Assembly (NCBI GenBank): GCA_016711705.1
Contig: JADJSK010000001.1
Span: forward strand, 186,001 to 250,000
Direction: 5' to 3'
DNA length: 64,000 nt
Source: Candidatus Brachybacter algidus
GTDB taxonomy: Bacteria; Bacteroidota; Bacteroidia; Chitinophagales; Saprospiraceae
Part shown: piece by piece, positions 41,740-51,205 of the stretch
How the letters are laid out: each line of letters opens with the position of its first letter
Position numbering within the stretch: position 1 is the first letter of the stretch
Position numbers and translations under genes: made by a program
The notes under the pieces: model-generated
The model's input: only the letters and a program-made list of their open reading frames with translations
Told to the model about the DNA's origin: nothing
The model's database searches: none

Positions 41740-42945
41740 ATGAATTTACATGAATATCAAGGCAAAGAATTACTTGCCAGTTATGGTATAGCCATACAAA
41801 GAGGTTTTATCGCTTCCAATGTGGATGAGGCTATCGCAGCTTTTAAAAGAGTGAATGAAGAACTTGGTTCTAGTATGGCGGTAGTTAAAGCACAGATCCA
41901 TGCGGGAGGAAGAGGAAAAGGTGGTGGAGTAAAATTAGTTAAGAATCTCGATGAGTTGAAAGAAGTGGCTGGAAGCATCATTGGTATGTATCTTAAAACT
42001 CCCCAGACCCCTGGTGGAATGGAAGGTGCAGGGAAACTGGTCAGAAAAGTATTTATAGCAGAGGATTCATATGCGCCTGACTTTTCAGCAAATAAAGAAT
42101 ATTATATTTCCGTTCTTCTTGACAGAGCTAATGCCAAGAATGTAATCGTATATTCTACTCAGGGAGGAATGGATATAGAAAAAGTGGCTGAAGAAACACC
42201 TGAATTGGTGTTGCATGAATTGATCGATCCAATGTTAGGGTTGTTGCCATTTCAAGCAAGAAAAATAGGGTTCAATCTTGGTCTAAGCGGAAAGGCATTT
42301 AAAGAATTTGTTAGCTTTATTGACAAACTTTACAAGGCATACGTTGGATCTGATGCGGATATGTTTGAGATCAATCCTATGATCAAAACAGGGGATGATC
42401 GAATAGTTGCTGTGGATGCAAAAGTATCTATCGATGAAAATTCTCTTTACAGACATAAAGACCTGGAAGAGTCATATGATAAATTGGAAGAAGATCCGAC
42501 AGATCTGGAGGCTAAAGAAGCTGAACTGAACTATGTCAAACTTGATGGCAATGTCGGCTGCATGGTTAATGGTGCCGGACTTGCCATGGCGACAATGGAC
42601 ATGATCAAATTGATTGGAGGTTCACCTGCAAACTTCCTTGACGTAGGAGGTACGGCTGATGCTAAGAGGGTAGAGAGTGCATTGAATTTAATCTTGAAAG
42701 ATCCATCAGTTAAAGCAATTCTGATAAACATCTTTGGAGGTATTGTAAGATGTGATAGGGTAGCAGCTGGTGTAATCGAGGCTTATAAAAACATTGGAGA
42801 CATTCCTGTTCCAATTATTGTAAGACTGCAAGGTACGAATGCTGAAATTGCTAAAAAAATGATCGATGAATCTGGCTTGAAAGTTATGTCGGCCATTGAA
42901 TTGAAAGAGGCAGCAGAGCAAGTAGGCAAAGCACTGGGAATTTAA
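41740..42945 (+). CDS. sucC: Succinate-CoA ligase, beta subunit
   Basis: A 401-residue ATP-grasp enzyme, full length for SucC. MNLHEYQGKELLASYG is the family start; KAQIHAGGRGKGGGVKL is the ATP-binding loop; FEINPMI and DAKVSIDEN bind the metal; the C-terminal flavodoxin-like domain has NIFGGIVRCDRVAAGV. It couples succinyl-CoA cleavage to nucleotide synthesis in the citric acid cycle. The alpha subunit gene sucD is not adjacent here, which is normal in some Bacteroidota. A strong terminator follows. Confidence 0.97.
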   Translation: MNLHEYQGKELLASYGIAIQRGFIASNVDEAIAAFKRVNEELGSSMAVVKAQIHAGGRGKGGGVKLVKNLDELKEVAGSIIGMYLKTPQTPGGMEGAGKLVRKVFIAEDSYAPDFSANKEYYISVLLDRANAKNVIVYSTQGGMDIEKVAEETPELVLHELIDPMLGLLPFQARKIGFNLGLSGKAFKEFVSFIDKLYKAYVGSDADMFEINPMIKTGDDRIVAVDAKVSIDENSLYRHKDLEESYDKLEEDPTDLEAKEAELNYVKLDGNVGCMVNGAGLAMATMDMIKLIGGSPANFLDVGGTADAKRVESALNLILKDPSVKAILINIFGGIVRCDRVAAGVIEAYKNIGDIPVPIIVRLQGTNAEIAKKMIDESGLKVMSAIELKEAAEQVGKALGI

Positions 42946-42964
42946 TTAATCCAAAGTAATATAC

Positions 42965-43002
42965 AAAAGGCTGAAATGGTGGTTCATTTCAGCCTTTTTT
43001 TT
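42965..43002 (+). terminator. Intrinsic terminator of sucC
   Basis: AAAAGGCTGAAAT (42965-42977) pairs with ATTTCAGCCTTTT (42986-42998), followed by a T run to 43002. It starts 20 bp after the sucC stop. Confidence 0.9.
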
Positions 43003-43238
43003 GCTTTTTTTCTTTGTTCCTGTCAATTGTAACTCTTTGCTGAAGCCAGTATTCTTGATATTAGCAATATGAGAATATATAATCTGTTCATTCTTTAATT
43101 CAAATGATTGCTGAAACCAAAGATGAGCAATTTTCAATTATAGCCGGCGCAGGTTTTTATGTTGTGCCCTCCCGAAGAACAATGCTCTAGAATTTAAGTA
43201 TGTTTATGAATTACTAAAACATAAATCATAGCTATTCC

Positions 43239-43886
43239 TTACTTTTTTACTACCCTAAAATTTTGAACTTCCCCTCTTGATTCATATTTGATGAGGTAAA
43301 TTCCGGCCGGAATGTTAGTCAATGAAAATTGAGTCATTCCATCACGGCCATTCATTGTTTCAATTAATACTCCAAAGCCATTATATAGACTCAACTTTGA
43401 TTTAACTTCTGTTCCCGATAAATTCAGTATTCCTGAAGTTGGATTTGGAAAACAATTAACTGCTTTATGTGCTAAATTTTGAACAAATTCTATTTTTGAA
43501 TACTCCTTTCTGCCGTTTTTTTCATAAAAACTTAAACGATAGTAGGAGCTTTTTTGGTTGGTTAATATTTCTTTATCTAGATAACTCATTTCATAATTTA
43601 ATTTGGATAAATGTGCAATGGATTCAAAGTTTTTTCCATCAATACTTCGTTCTACCTCGCAATATTTTATATTTTCAAATTCAACTATTTTCCAGTTAAG
43701 ATGGACATCTAGATTATGACCTTCAGCATTGAAAGCAATTATTTTCAAAGGTAGCGGAGTACCAATACTACCTAATATATATTCAGTATTTTGACCAATT
43801 ACAGAAATTGTATGGATTATGGTATTTGGTTGATCATCTATTAAGGCAGTCCATGTTATTTCTGAATTGTTAGTTCTTTTATGCAA
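43239..43886 (-). CDS. Secreted trypsin/LamG protein, C-terminal part (frameshifted)
   Basis: C-terminal region of the gene starting at 46411. It includes a fibronectin-like segment (LNWKIVEFENIKYCEVERS) and a T9SS sorting domain (NCFPNPTSGILNLSG, GIYLIKYES). Adding a G to the GGGG run near 43948-43951 gives VFVIGGNSPQYSADYQYNPN and reads straight into LHKRTNN, so the ATG at 43886 is internal. Confidence 0.75.
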   Translation of the reverse strand: MHKRTNNSEITWTALIDDQPNTIIHTISVIGQNTEYILGSIGTPLPLKIIAFNAEGHNLDVHLNWKIVEFENIKYCEVERSIDGKNFESIAHLSKLNYEMSYLDKEILTNQKSSYYRLSFYEKNGRKEYSKIEFVQNLAHKAVNCFPNPTSGILNLSGTEVKSKLSLYNGFGVLIETMNGRDGMTQFSLTNIPAGIYLIKYESRGEVQNFRVVKK

Positions 43887-43909
43887 ACGAAAATCTTCTT
43901 CATTATTAC

Positions 43910-46411
43910 CTAGATTTGGGTTATACTGATAATCTGCAGAGTATTGTGGACTGTTACCCCAATGACAAAAACGCCAAAATATTTATCATTTCCACCCAGT
44001 CCCTGAATGCCATCTATGCTATTTGGTTGGCCATGAACCATGTATGACTGCAACCCTGAAGGGTCACCACTCGAAATTTCAACTGTGAAATTATCTCCGT
44101 TGGGATGTGAGATTGATGTAGTCTTTGTAGTATTTATATAATCGAAAGCACTTTCGTCTCCAATTGGAAAAACACTGTTCTTTCTGTTGGCACCAAAATT
44201 ATTTCCAAAGTTATTGTGAGTTGTATAATCTTTAATTATGCTACCGGAGTCTTCATCCAATTTGTAATATGCCTGAAGGTTATCGATCAATAAATCAGTT
44301 TCTTTAATTTTTTTACATACTCGTTCTTTTACTTGTTGATCAGACAAAGCAATATTCCAAATTCGGAATTCGTCCAATTCATACTTACAATTGCCAAAAA
44401 ATTCATTTTCTAATACCCCTCCAAATATAATCGGATTGGTATTCTGTGTTGATGTAGCATTTATTTCAGTGCTCTCAGCTTCTAATATTCCGTCGATATA
44501 GCATCTAAGTGATGATCCAGAATACTGAAAACTTATATGATGGGGTTTGTTATCATTAACTTTTGAAGTAGAAACCACGCTGGCAAAACCATCTACGTTT
44601 TGCTGCAAAAAACCTATTTTACCCGCATCGCTATCAAAAGGAGTGCCTAACATTAGAATTGAATAGTTAATGACATTATTACTGATCTTAGAAGCCAACA
44701 AGTGATAGACTTTATCACTGTTAGGTTGCTGAGTTGGTGGTATTTTGACCCACATTTCAATAGTAAAAGGCTCTGTGGGTGCAAAACTGATGTTAGGCTC
44801 ATGTGGAATTATCATTACGGAAGAAGATCCATCCAAAACTATAGATTTACCGCTACCCGGTTTTTCAGGGCCAAAATCAATTTCACCTTTTTCTATCTGG
44901 ACATTATCACCATTGATTATCAATGTGTAGCCCAGTGGCATTGTGACGTTTGAGAAATTGCCATTGATCGTGCCACCAGTTACTTCAATAATAGTATAGA
45001 TACCAAAGGGGACAGTATTTATTTCTGAAATCATTAATTGTCCATCAAGATCGAGATCACCAGTTATTTTCAATAAATCGTTACCAATACCAGGTCCGCC
45101 ATTATTGTCAATTTCGATTTGTAAAATGTTTGATCCAAGAAAAATTGAAGTTGATTTGAAGTCCAAAGTGTTAATATCGATATTGAAGCCTGGACTAATA
45201 GTTCCATTGTTTAGAAAATCATTCGTGAAGTCTATTGTCCCTGAACCTTTTATTGTCCCTGTATTTATGAAAGTGATGTCAATAGTAGAAGCGATTATTG
45301 AATTTTCTATTTGGAGCGTTCCTGTGCAAAAAATGTTGTTCGACATCAATGTATTGTCCATATTGCCAGATCCTGAAATCTTCAAAATTCCAAATTCTGA
45401 AATGTTTAGGTTAGCTCCATTAAAAGAAATATTGCCACTCATCCAGTTAATGAGCCCATTGTCTTTGATAGCACCTGATAATGAACACGAACTATTTATA
45501 TTAATTGTACCATTAATAATCAAGTCATCTCCATTGCCGTTTACAATATTAAGTCCAGAATTTTGGATAAGGACTGCCTCTTCCTGAATGGTTAATTGAT
45601 CAGCAGTAACGGGACTATTTATGGTTACTTCTGTACCTGAACTTATTGTTATTCTGTTGTCTAAACTGGATGGAGGAGCAGCAGCTGGAATAAAATCAGT
45701 TCCATCAAACCGCTCCCATGTTCCCGGAACGCTCCATAGCCCATTTGAAATACTTCTGTAGTCATTGAGGATGTTGGTTTGAATGTATACTGGAAGTACA
45801 TTTAAATCTTCAAAACCAGTTAAAATAGCAGAATAGTCTGTAAGATTTATCCAACCACAATCATCATCATTTCCAAAATTTAAACTTAAAATTCCTATAA
45901 CATTTCCTCCGTCATCCACTAATGGGCTGCCACTGGCGCCAGGGAAACAATCAATGCCACTTGTGATTAAAAAATTATTTTGGTCATCTACTAATGTACC
46001 TTCGGCATAATCTAATTGAAGGCCGCCAAGAGTAAAAACGTTACTAGGGACAGTTAAATTATATCCTGCTATGTTCAAAGGGGTAAAAGTAAAAAGGTTT
46101 GCATTGGCGCCCAACAATCTTATAAAAGCCCAATCACTTCCATCGAACTGAATGGAAAATACTTCAAATTCAACATCGGCTGTTACTCCATTAAGGCTAA
46201 GTGTAAAAGTAGTATTGGTCATGGCATTTGCTACATGAAGTGCTGTCATCAGCAATTTATCGCCAACGACAAAAACTGTTCCAGATGGTCCGGAAGGTGG
46301 ATTTACGGCAATTCCTACTGATTGAATAAGTTGTTGTTCCGTTTGGCCTATTGCTGAATAAGCTAAAAATTGAAAAATAAATAGTAAGATTATTGTATAA
46401 ATTCTATTCAT
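43910..46411 (-). CDS. Secreted trypsin-like/LamG-domain protein, main part
   Basis: Main part (832 codons) of a large exported protein. I start at the ATG at 46411 rather than 46444, since it directly precedes the signal peptide (MNRIYTIILLFIFQF). The N-terminal third is trypsin-like: His in MTALHVANA, Asp in GSDWAFIRL, Ser in FPGASGSPLVDDGG. The middle is a beta-helix-like run of short repeats, then a LamG/concanavalin domain (PFTIEMWVKIPP). The remainder, with a T9SS sorting domain, continues at 43239 in another frame. It probably acts on the cell surface or outside the cell. Confidence 0.8.
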   Translation of the reverse strand: MNRIYTIILLFIFQFLAYSAIGQTEQQLIQSVGIAVNPPSGPSGTVFVVGDKLLMTALHVANAMTNTTFTLSLNGVTADVEFEVFSIQFDGSDWAFIRLLGANANLFTFTPLNIAGYNLTVPSNVFTLGGLQLDYAEGTLVDDQNNFLITSGIDCFPGASGSPLVDDGGNVIGILSLNFGNDDDCGWINLTDYSAILTGFEDLNVLPVYIQTNILNDYRSISNGLWSVPGTWERFDGTDFIPAAAPPSSLDNRITISSGTEVTINSPVTADQLTIQEEAVLIQNSGLNIVNGNGDDLIINGTININSSCSLSGAIKDNGLINWMSGNISFNGANLNISEFGILKISGSGNMDNTLMSNNIFCTGTLQIENSIIASTIDITFINTGTIKGSGTIDFTNDFLNNGTISPGFNIDINTLDFKSTSIFLGSNILQIEIDNNGGPGIGNDLLKITGDLDLDGQLMISEINTVPFGIYTIIEVTGGTINGNFSNVTMPLGYTLIINGDNVQIEKGEIDFGPEKPGSGKSIVLDGSSSVMIIPHEPNISFAPTEPFTIEMWVKIPPTQQPNSDKVYHLLASKISNNVINYSILMLGTPFDSDAGKIGFLQQNVDGFASVVSTSKVNDNKPHHISFQYSGSSLRCYIDGILEAESTEINATSTQNTNPIIFGGVLENEFFGNCKYELDEFRIWNIALSDQQVKERVCKKIKETDLLIDNLQAYYKLDEDSGSIIKDYTTHNNFGNNFGANRKNSVFPIGDESAFDYINTTKTTSISHPNGDNFTVEISSGDPSGLQSYMVHGQPNSIDGIQGLGGNDKYFGVFVIGVTVHNTLQIISITQI

Positions 46412-46444
46412 AAATCCTAGATTTTGTATCTGATATATTATCAC

Positions 46445-46916
46445 TCATATCTTTACAGGCAATACTGATATTTATGTAAAATTAATACAAGGAAATAGGA
46501 TGCCCTATCACTAAATATAGTGATAGGCAAATTGAAGGATTAAGAGGAATTTTACTCACTGAATTAAGCAGAAATAAATGTAAAATCTATACCTCAATAA
46601 ATAGAGCTTATAGGTCTATTAAAAGTGAATGATTAGTTTAAAAAATATATGTTTTGAAAGCTTATGGATTTAATTTACAATAACTGCACCTTCCAATTTT
46701 CTGCCTTTATAATGCTATTCCAACCTATAGTAACTATTTTAAAATAAATAATTTTTTTGCGTTTGGAAAACATTTTGTGACAAATTTTAGTATTTGTAAA
46801 AATATATATTTGACTAAATCTAGGGATCGCCAATAGCTTATTGGGAGTTAAACAATATGTTCTGGAATAAAGATTACGAATGATAAATTTGTAAAATGCA
46901 GGTGTGAAGCAATATC
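46445..46916. other. Intergenic gap with a dyad
   Basis: About 470 bp without a convincing gene. The only structure I see is CCTATCACTA-N4-TAGTGATAGG (46504-46527), a 10-bp dyad lying ~90 bp upstream of the trypsin/LamG gene. It could be an operator. A small frame at 46675-46920 (minus) looks random. Confidence 0.5.
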
Positions 46917-47978
46917 TCAATTATTCTTTAACCACTTATCCAAAATCTGTTCACTTATCAATTCTGGTCTTTTAATATCAGGTCTTCCATTGATAGCTTT
47001 ACGTAGGTCTGTAATGGCTGGTTTAAAATCAACTCCTAATCCCTTGAATTTGTCAGCAGTTTTAACAACACATTCTGATTCCGATTGAAATAATTCTGGA
47101 TAATAGTCGGAAGCGCTATATGTGCTCTTTATTATTTCGCGAAACGCTTCTGTTTGTTTTGTTATACCCACAATGACAGCTTCAGGAAAACGCTTTGTAT
47201 CATCTACGTCATTAGAAGCTAGAAATTGAAATGCTTCAGATGCATAACCAGTTTGCAAAATACGAATGAGCTCTCCCTGATAATCTGGATGCGTTTTGAC
47301 TTTTGCAATAGCGCGCTCTCTTACATCTGCCTGTTGATAGGCATTCGTCAAGACCAATATGAAGACCATCCCTGTGGAAATGTCGCATGAGTCAATATCA
47401 TCTTTTAAACGCTGCTGATTCTCTACATCATCCTGTACGATCTTGTCTACATTTGCAGCATATTGTATATTGGATTGAAAAATAAATGCTCCAATCATGA
47501 GGACAGACGATAAAATAGAGAGCCCTCCTATGATTGAAAGAGGCCACTTGTAAACCCCTTCTGGTATACTATCCCGAATACCGGTATTAACTAAAATGAA
47601 ATGCCCAATAATTAAAATAATGGGTATGATCCAGGGCGCAATCGAAATCAGCATTTTTACGATCAGGGGTGTCTCACCCATTTCATTTCTAAATAGTGAG
47701 CCTATAATGGATATTATTAATGCAGAAAGGACACCGGCGATCAGTAAAACTGTTCTGGAAATGCCACTACCTGGAACCCAATTATACCCACCTTTCGAAT
47801 TTGTAATTATAGCCACAATGATCATGGCAATACAAAAAACTATATTAATCATTAGAAGCGTCCAAACGTAACCTACACCAGCATCACCTGTGGGAGAAGG
47901 TTTAGAAAGAGCACCGGTATTTAAACCAACGATACAAATCGAGGCTATAAACAATAAAATATTTGCAATGATGGCCAT
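46917..47978 (-). CDS. Membrane protein with cytoplasmic helical domain
   Basis: A 353-residue protein with five hydrophobic segments in residues 1-170 (the first starts at the N terminus; the fourth and fifth lie about 110-165), then a soluble C-terminal part of alternating helices (about 180-353). I do not recognise the family. The soluble part contains short repeats around VRERAIAKVKTHPDYQGELI and EAFREIIKS, suggestive of helical-repeat protein binding. No operon partner is evident. Confidence 0.65.
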   Translation of the reverse strand: MAIIANILLFIASICIVGLNTGALSKPSPTGDAGVGYVWTLLMINIVFCIAMIIVAIITNSKGGYNWVPGSGISRTVLLIAGVLSALIISIIGSLFRNEMGETPLIVKMLISIAPWIIPIILIIGHFILVNTGIRDSIPEGVYKWPLSIIGGLSILSSVLMIGAFIFQSNIQYAANVDKIVQDDVENQQRLKDDIDSCDISTGMVFILVLTNAYQQADVRERAIAKVKTHPDYQGELIRILQTGYASEAFQFLASNDVDDTKRFPEAVIVGITKQTEAFREIIKSTYSASDYYPELFQSESECVVKTADKFKGLGVDFKPAITDLRKAINGRPDIKRPELISEQILDKWLKNN

Positions 47979-48382
47979 GCGAAAGTTATTTACGAAAGAT
48001 TATGTGTTATAATTTAAAGCTAAAAGTATTGCTGTAATGCAAGTTAAAGGTAGAAAATAGCAGTTAAAAATCAGCAATTAGAAATTAGAATGAAACTGCG
48101 ATAGTTATGATCAGCAAATGTTACCTTTTATAAAAATTGAGAAAACCACTAAATCAAATTAATTATTTGATCATAAAAAGGATAGAAAAAGTTAATCAAA
48201 ATATATTCAATTTGGATTTAAGGAAGATTATATTTAATAATAAACACCTATAATTTAGATATATTATCTTTATTAAAGGTAAAATAAAGTTATGTCAGTA
48301 CTTCGCGGAATTCAATAATGCAAGTTGAATTATTGCAATTAGATTTGTTGAACAAATCTAATTTACTTAAAAAATAACCTTA
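47979..48382. promoter_or_regulatory. Gap with inverted repeats before the GH16 gene
   Basis: About 400 bp without a gene. TTAGATTTGTT (48339-48349) and AACAAATCTAA (48351-48361) form an 11-bp palindrome 21 bp before the GH16 start. Upstream, CAATAAT and ATTATTG (about 48313-48336) form a second inverted repeat. These may be operators for the glycosidase gene. Confidence 0.45.
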
Positions 48383-49084
48383 ATGAAAATCGTAATTTTA
48401 ATGTTAGCCTTTTTCTTTTCAATTTTATGCACAGAGGCTCAAAGGCCAGTTAAAATTGAATTTGAAGGAGGTGCCCTTGAACGTTCTGGGGTTTGGGCCC
48501 AATTATTTTCAGATGAATTTAATGGCAGTAGTCTTGATACTTCAACATGGTATACTTATTATCCTTATGGTGTAGGAAGTTCTGATAAGTGTGGATTCTG
48601 CAGAACGCATGATACCACTGTCTCTAACCAGATATATTTTGATAAAAACCTAAGTGTTTCAGATGGTAATTTGGAGATATCTACTTTAAACGAAACATGC
48701 GAATGGATGGGCTATAAGTCCTCATTTTCCGCTGGATTAGTTCATAGTAAGCGGGTTTTTAATAGCTTCTATAGATATGAGATCAGATGTCGAATTCCGG
48801 AAGGAACTATTTTTTGGCCAGCTTTCTGGATGTTTGGGTGGAGTACTGAAATTGATGTTTTCGAATTCATGAGTAACAATACCAGAGATATCTATTTGAA
48901 TGTGCACAAATGGAAAGACGGTAAAACAATTAACCAATCTAAAAAAATCAGAGGCATTGATTTTGCAAAAGATTTTCATGTGTACGCTGTTGAATATGAA
49001 CAATATTTTGTCAAATATTTCATAGATGGGAGTCTTATTTACCAAATACCAAGGTTTGTCAAAGCGAAATGGAAGGTATATTAA
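48383..49084 (+). CDS. GH16-family glycoside hydrolase, N-terminal part (frameshifted)
   Basis: First 233 codons of a secreted family 16 glycosidase (laminarinase, agarase or related). Signal peptide about 1-19 (CTEAQ); FSDEFNGSSLDTSTWYTYY is the typical start of the fold; the catalytic motif ExDxxE is EIDVFEF (about residues 155-161), preceded by FWPAFWMFG. It cuts beta-1,3/1,4-linked polysaccharide outside the cell. The frame breaks near 49060; the C-terminal strand lies in the next entry. Confidence 0.8.
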   Translation: MKIVILMLAFFFSILCTEAQRPVKIEFEGGALERSGVWAQLFSDEFNGSSLDTSTWYTYYPYGVGSSDKCGFCRTHDTTVSNQIYFDKNLSVSDGNLEISTLNETCEWMGYKSSFSAGLVHSKRVFNSFYRYEIRCRIPEGTIFWPAFWMFGWSTEIDVFEFMSNNTRDIYLNVHKWKDGKTINQSKKIRGIDFAKDFHVYAVEYEQYFVKYFIDGSLIYQIPRFVKAKWKVY

Positions 49085-49277
49085 AAAAACTAAATTGAAA
49101 AAAGGTACTTATTATCTCAATCCTGCTTATCCCACTACCGGTGACGAGATCGCAATCATTGCAGGAAATGCTGTATCTCGTTATAGAGCGAATGATGCTG
49201 AGGAATTAGCTGGAAATACCTTTCCTGCCATTATGTACGTTGACTATATAAGAGTTTACGAAAGAATCCATCCATGA
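49026..49277 (+). CDS. GH16-family glycoside hydrolase, C-terminal part (frameshifted)
   Basis: C-terminal continuation of the GH16 gene. Homologous reading begins near 49058 (KRNGRYIKK) and ends with AIMYVDYIRVYE, the standard last strand of GH16. Removing one base in the CAAAGCGAAATGG region near 49055-49068 joins the frames to a protein of about 298 residues. The ATG at 49026 is internal. Confidence 0.7.
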   Translation: MGVLFTKYQGLSKRNGRYIKKTKLKKGTYYLNPAYPTTGDEIAIIAGNAVSRYRANDAEELAGNTFPAIMYVDYIRVYERIHP

Positions 49278-49326
49278 AATTCAAATAATCTTTTAACTTA
49301 GATTTATATTCTAAAATATCATAGAT

Positions 49327-49725
49327 ATGCATACACAAAAGTTGATCATACTCATTGCTGCCATATTAGGCGGTATCGCAATACTACTTCCATGGTTCGA
49401 ATTGCCCATCGTTGGGAATATTGATGGTACAAAGGTCGAGTATAGTTGGTTAGGGGCACTTTTGTATGCACTCTGCCTTATTCCTGTGTTTGTAGGAAAT
49501 AAAATGCAGAAGATAGCTGCCTCGGATAAATGGTTCAGATTTGCCGGGCTTGGGGCATCGCTTTTTGGGATATTCAAATGGTATGCTTACAAAAATGATA
49601 TCCGAGATATGGGCGATGGTAATTTTGTGGCGAGAGCTATTTCAGATACCGTAAGTATTCAATATGGGTTAATTCTATTTATAGCAGCTGGTGTTGTGAT
49701 TTTCGTTGTTGGTTCGAGGAAATGA
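49327..49725 (+). CDS. Small four-helix membrane protein
   Basis: A 132-residue integral membrane protein with four hydrophobic segments (about 5-22, 42-55, 72-85, 108-128) and no recognisable domain. Similar small proteins are common in Bacteroidota and have no known role. It is followed by a perfect 64-bp palindrome. Confidence 0.6.
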   Translation: MHTQKLIILIAAILGGIAILLPWFELPIVGNIDGTKVEYSWLGALLYALCLIPVFVGNKMQKIAASDKWFRFAGLGASLFGIFKWYAYKNDIRDMGDGNFVARAISDTVSIQYGLILFIAAGVVIFVVGSRK

Positions 49726-49760
49726 ATTTGTAATAATTGGAAATGGAATAAAACCTGTAG

Positions 49761-49824
49761 AATTAAATAAGTGCAACTGTAAGGACAGGTCGCGACCTGT
49801 CCTTACAGTTGCACTTATTTAATT
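49761..49824. repeat. 64-bp perfect palindrome, copy 3
   Basis: Perfect inverted repeat with 32-bp arms, centre between 49792 and 49793. The inner 17 bp of the left arm are ACTGTAAGGACAGGTCG, shared with copies 1 and 2. The outer 15 bp (AATTAAATAAGTGCA) are different from those copies but pair exactly. It lies between a plus-strand and a minus-strand gene, where it could end both transcripts. Confidence 0.85.
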
Positions 49825-49890
49825 TAGTGAAACTTTCTAATTAATGAGAAAAGACAATACGCTAAAGCGTAAACCTATGAGTTCGCTACA

Positions 49891-51036
49891 TCAGGCTGGA
49901 ACCGCAATCCCATAAATCATTTTCAATTTTTGCATCACATAGTCTATCTCTTCAAATGTATTGTGATGTGAGAATGAAAACCTAACTGCTTTTCTGAAAG
50001 TATCTTTATTTAAAGCAGCGATCACATGGCTGCCTTTCTCTGCACCGGAAGTGCAGGCACTTCCACCCGAAGCTGAAATTCCATTGATGTCAAGATTCAT
50101 GAGCAACATTTCGTTTTTTGGATGTTCCGGAAATGCAACGTTTAGCACAGTGTACAATGAGTTTTCACCTATTTCACCATTAAAATCAATATTAGGTATA
50201 TTATTTTTTAATTGCTCTATGAAATAGTTTTTGAGTTCGGTAATGTAAGTTTTTCGTTCGTCCATATGTTGATAAGCCAATTCCAGAGATTTAGCCATAC
50301 CAACTATGCCATGAAGATTTTCCGTACCACCACGCATATTTTTCTCTTGAGAGCCCCCATCAATAAATGGTTCTATCAGATTGTCAGAATTGATATAAAG
50401 AAAACCTGTTCCTTTAGGTCCGTGAATTTTATGTGCAGCACCTGAAAGAAAATGGATGTTTAATTGTGAAACGTCTATGGGAAGGTGACCAATTGTTTGG
50501 ACAGTATCTGAATGATAAATTGCGTTGTATTGCTTACACAACTCTCCGATTGCTTTCATATCGGAGATGGTCCCAATTTCATTGTTTGCGTGCATGATGG
50601 AAACCAAAGTTTTGACATTTCCTAAAGCCAATAATTCTTCCAATTGAGCAAGGTCTATGTTGCCTTTTTCACAATTTTCAAGCAGTACTACCTCTACTCC
50701 TTGATGTCTCTGCAAATGGGAGAGTGAATGAGATACGCAATGATGTTCAAATTTTGTTGAAATAATTCTTTTAATATTAAGATCCCTGACTGCACATTTA
50801 AGCGCCGTATTATTGGATTCTGTGCCGCCAGAAGTGAAATATATCTCACTTATGGATGCGTTGAGCGCATTGGCAACTGATTTTCTAGCTACTTCGATTA
50901 GTGCTCTTGCTTTCCGGCCTTCTGTATGTATACTCGATGGGTTGCCATAGTGTGTCTGCATCACATCGACCATAATATCGATAACTTCTTGATCTATATG
51001 AGTGGTAGCTGCATTATCAAGATATATTCTGTTCAT
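49891..51036 (-). CDS. Cysteine desulfurase
   Basis: A 381-residue PLP-dependent enzyme of the NifS/IscS family; I start at the ATG at 51036, because MNRIYLDNAATTH is the family start and the 25 upstream codons do not fit. PLP Lys in AAHKIHGPKGTGFLY (about 200-214), TSGGTESNN, and the catalytic Cys in GGSACTSGAEKG (about 322). It removes sulfur from Cys for Fe-S clusters and tRNA thiolation. The short loop around the Cys is of the NifS-like type I kind. No iscU is adjacent. Confidence 0.9.
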   Translation of the reverse strand: MNRIYLDNAATTHIDQEVIDIMVDVMQTHYGNPSSIHTEGRKARALIEVARKSVANALNASISEIYFTSGGTESNNTALKCAVRDLNIKRIISTKFEHHCVSHSLSHLQRHQGVEVVLLENCEKGNIDLAQLEELLALGNVKTLVSIMHANNEIGTISDMKAIGELCKQYNAIYHSDTVQTIGHLPIDVSQLNIHFLSGAAHKIHGPKGTGFLYINSDNLIEPFIDGGSQEKNMRGGTENLHGIVGMAKSLELAYQHMDERKTYITELKNYFIEQLKNNIPNIDFNGEIGENSLYTVLNVAFPEHPKNEMLLMNLDINGISASGGSACTSGAEKGSHVIAALNKDTFRKAVRFSFSHHNTFEEIDYVMQKLKMIYGIAVPA

Positions 51037-51205
51037 GAGTAATATTTTATAACAATTAAGAGGTCTTTGAAAAGGAAGCGCAATGTTATTGTAATTCACA
51101 GACTTAACCAAATAAAGGTGCCTTGGATTGTAACATTGCGAAATTATTTACTTAAATATTTTGAAAGCATTTCTGTTGGTAGGAAAAATTCTTAATAAGA
51201 TAATT

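Noticed and set aside
46675..46920. An 81-codon minus-strand frame
   Set aside because: Low-complexity AT-rich frame without start context or recognisable domain; treated as intergenic.
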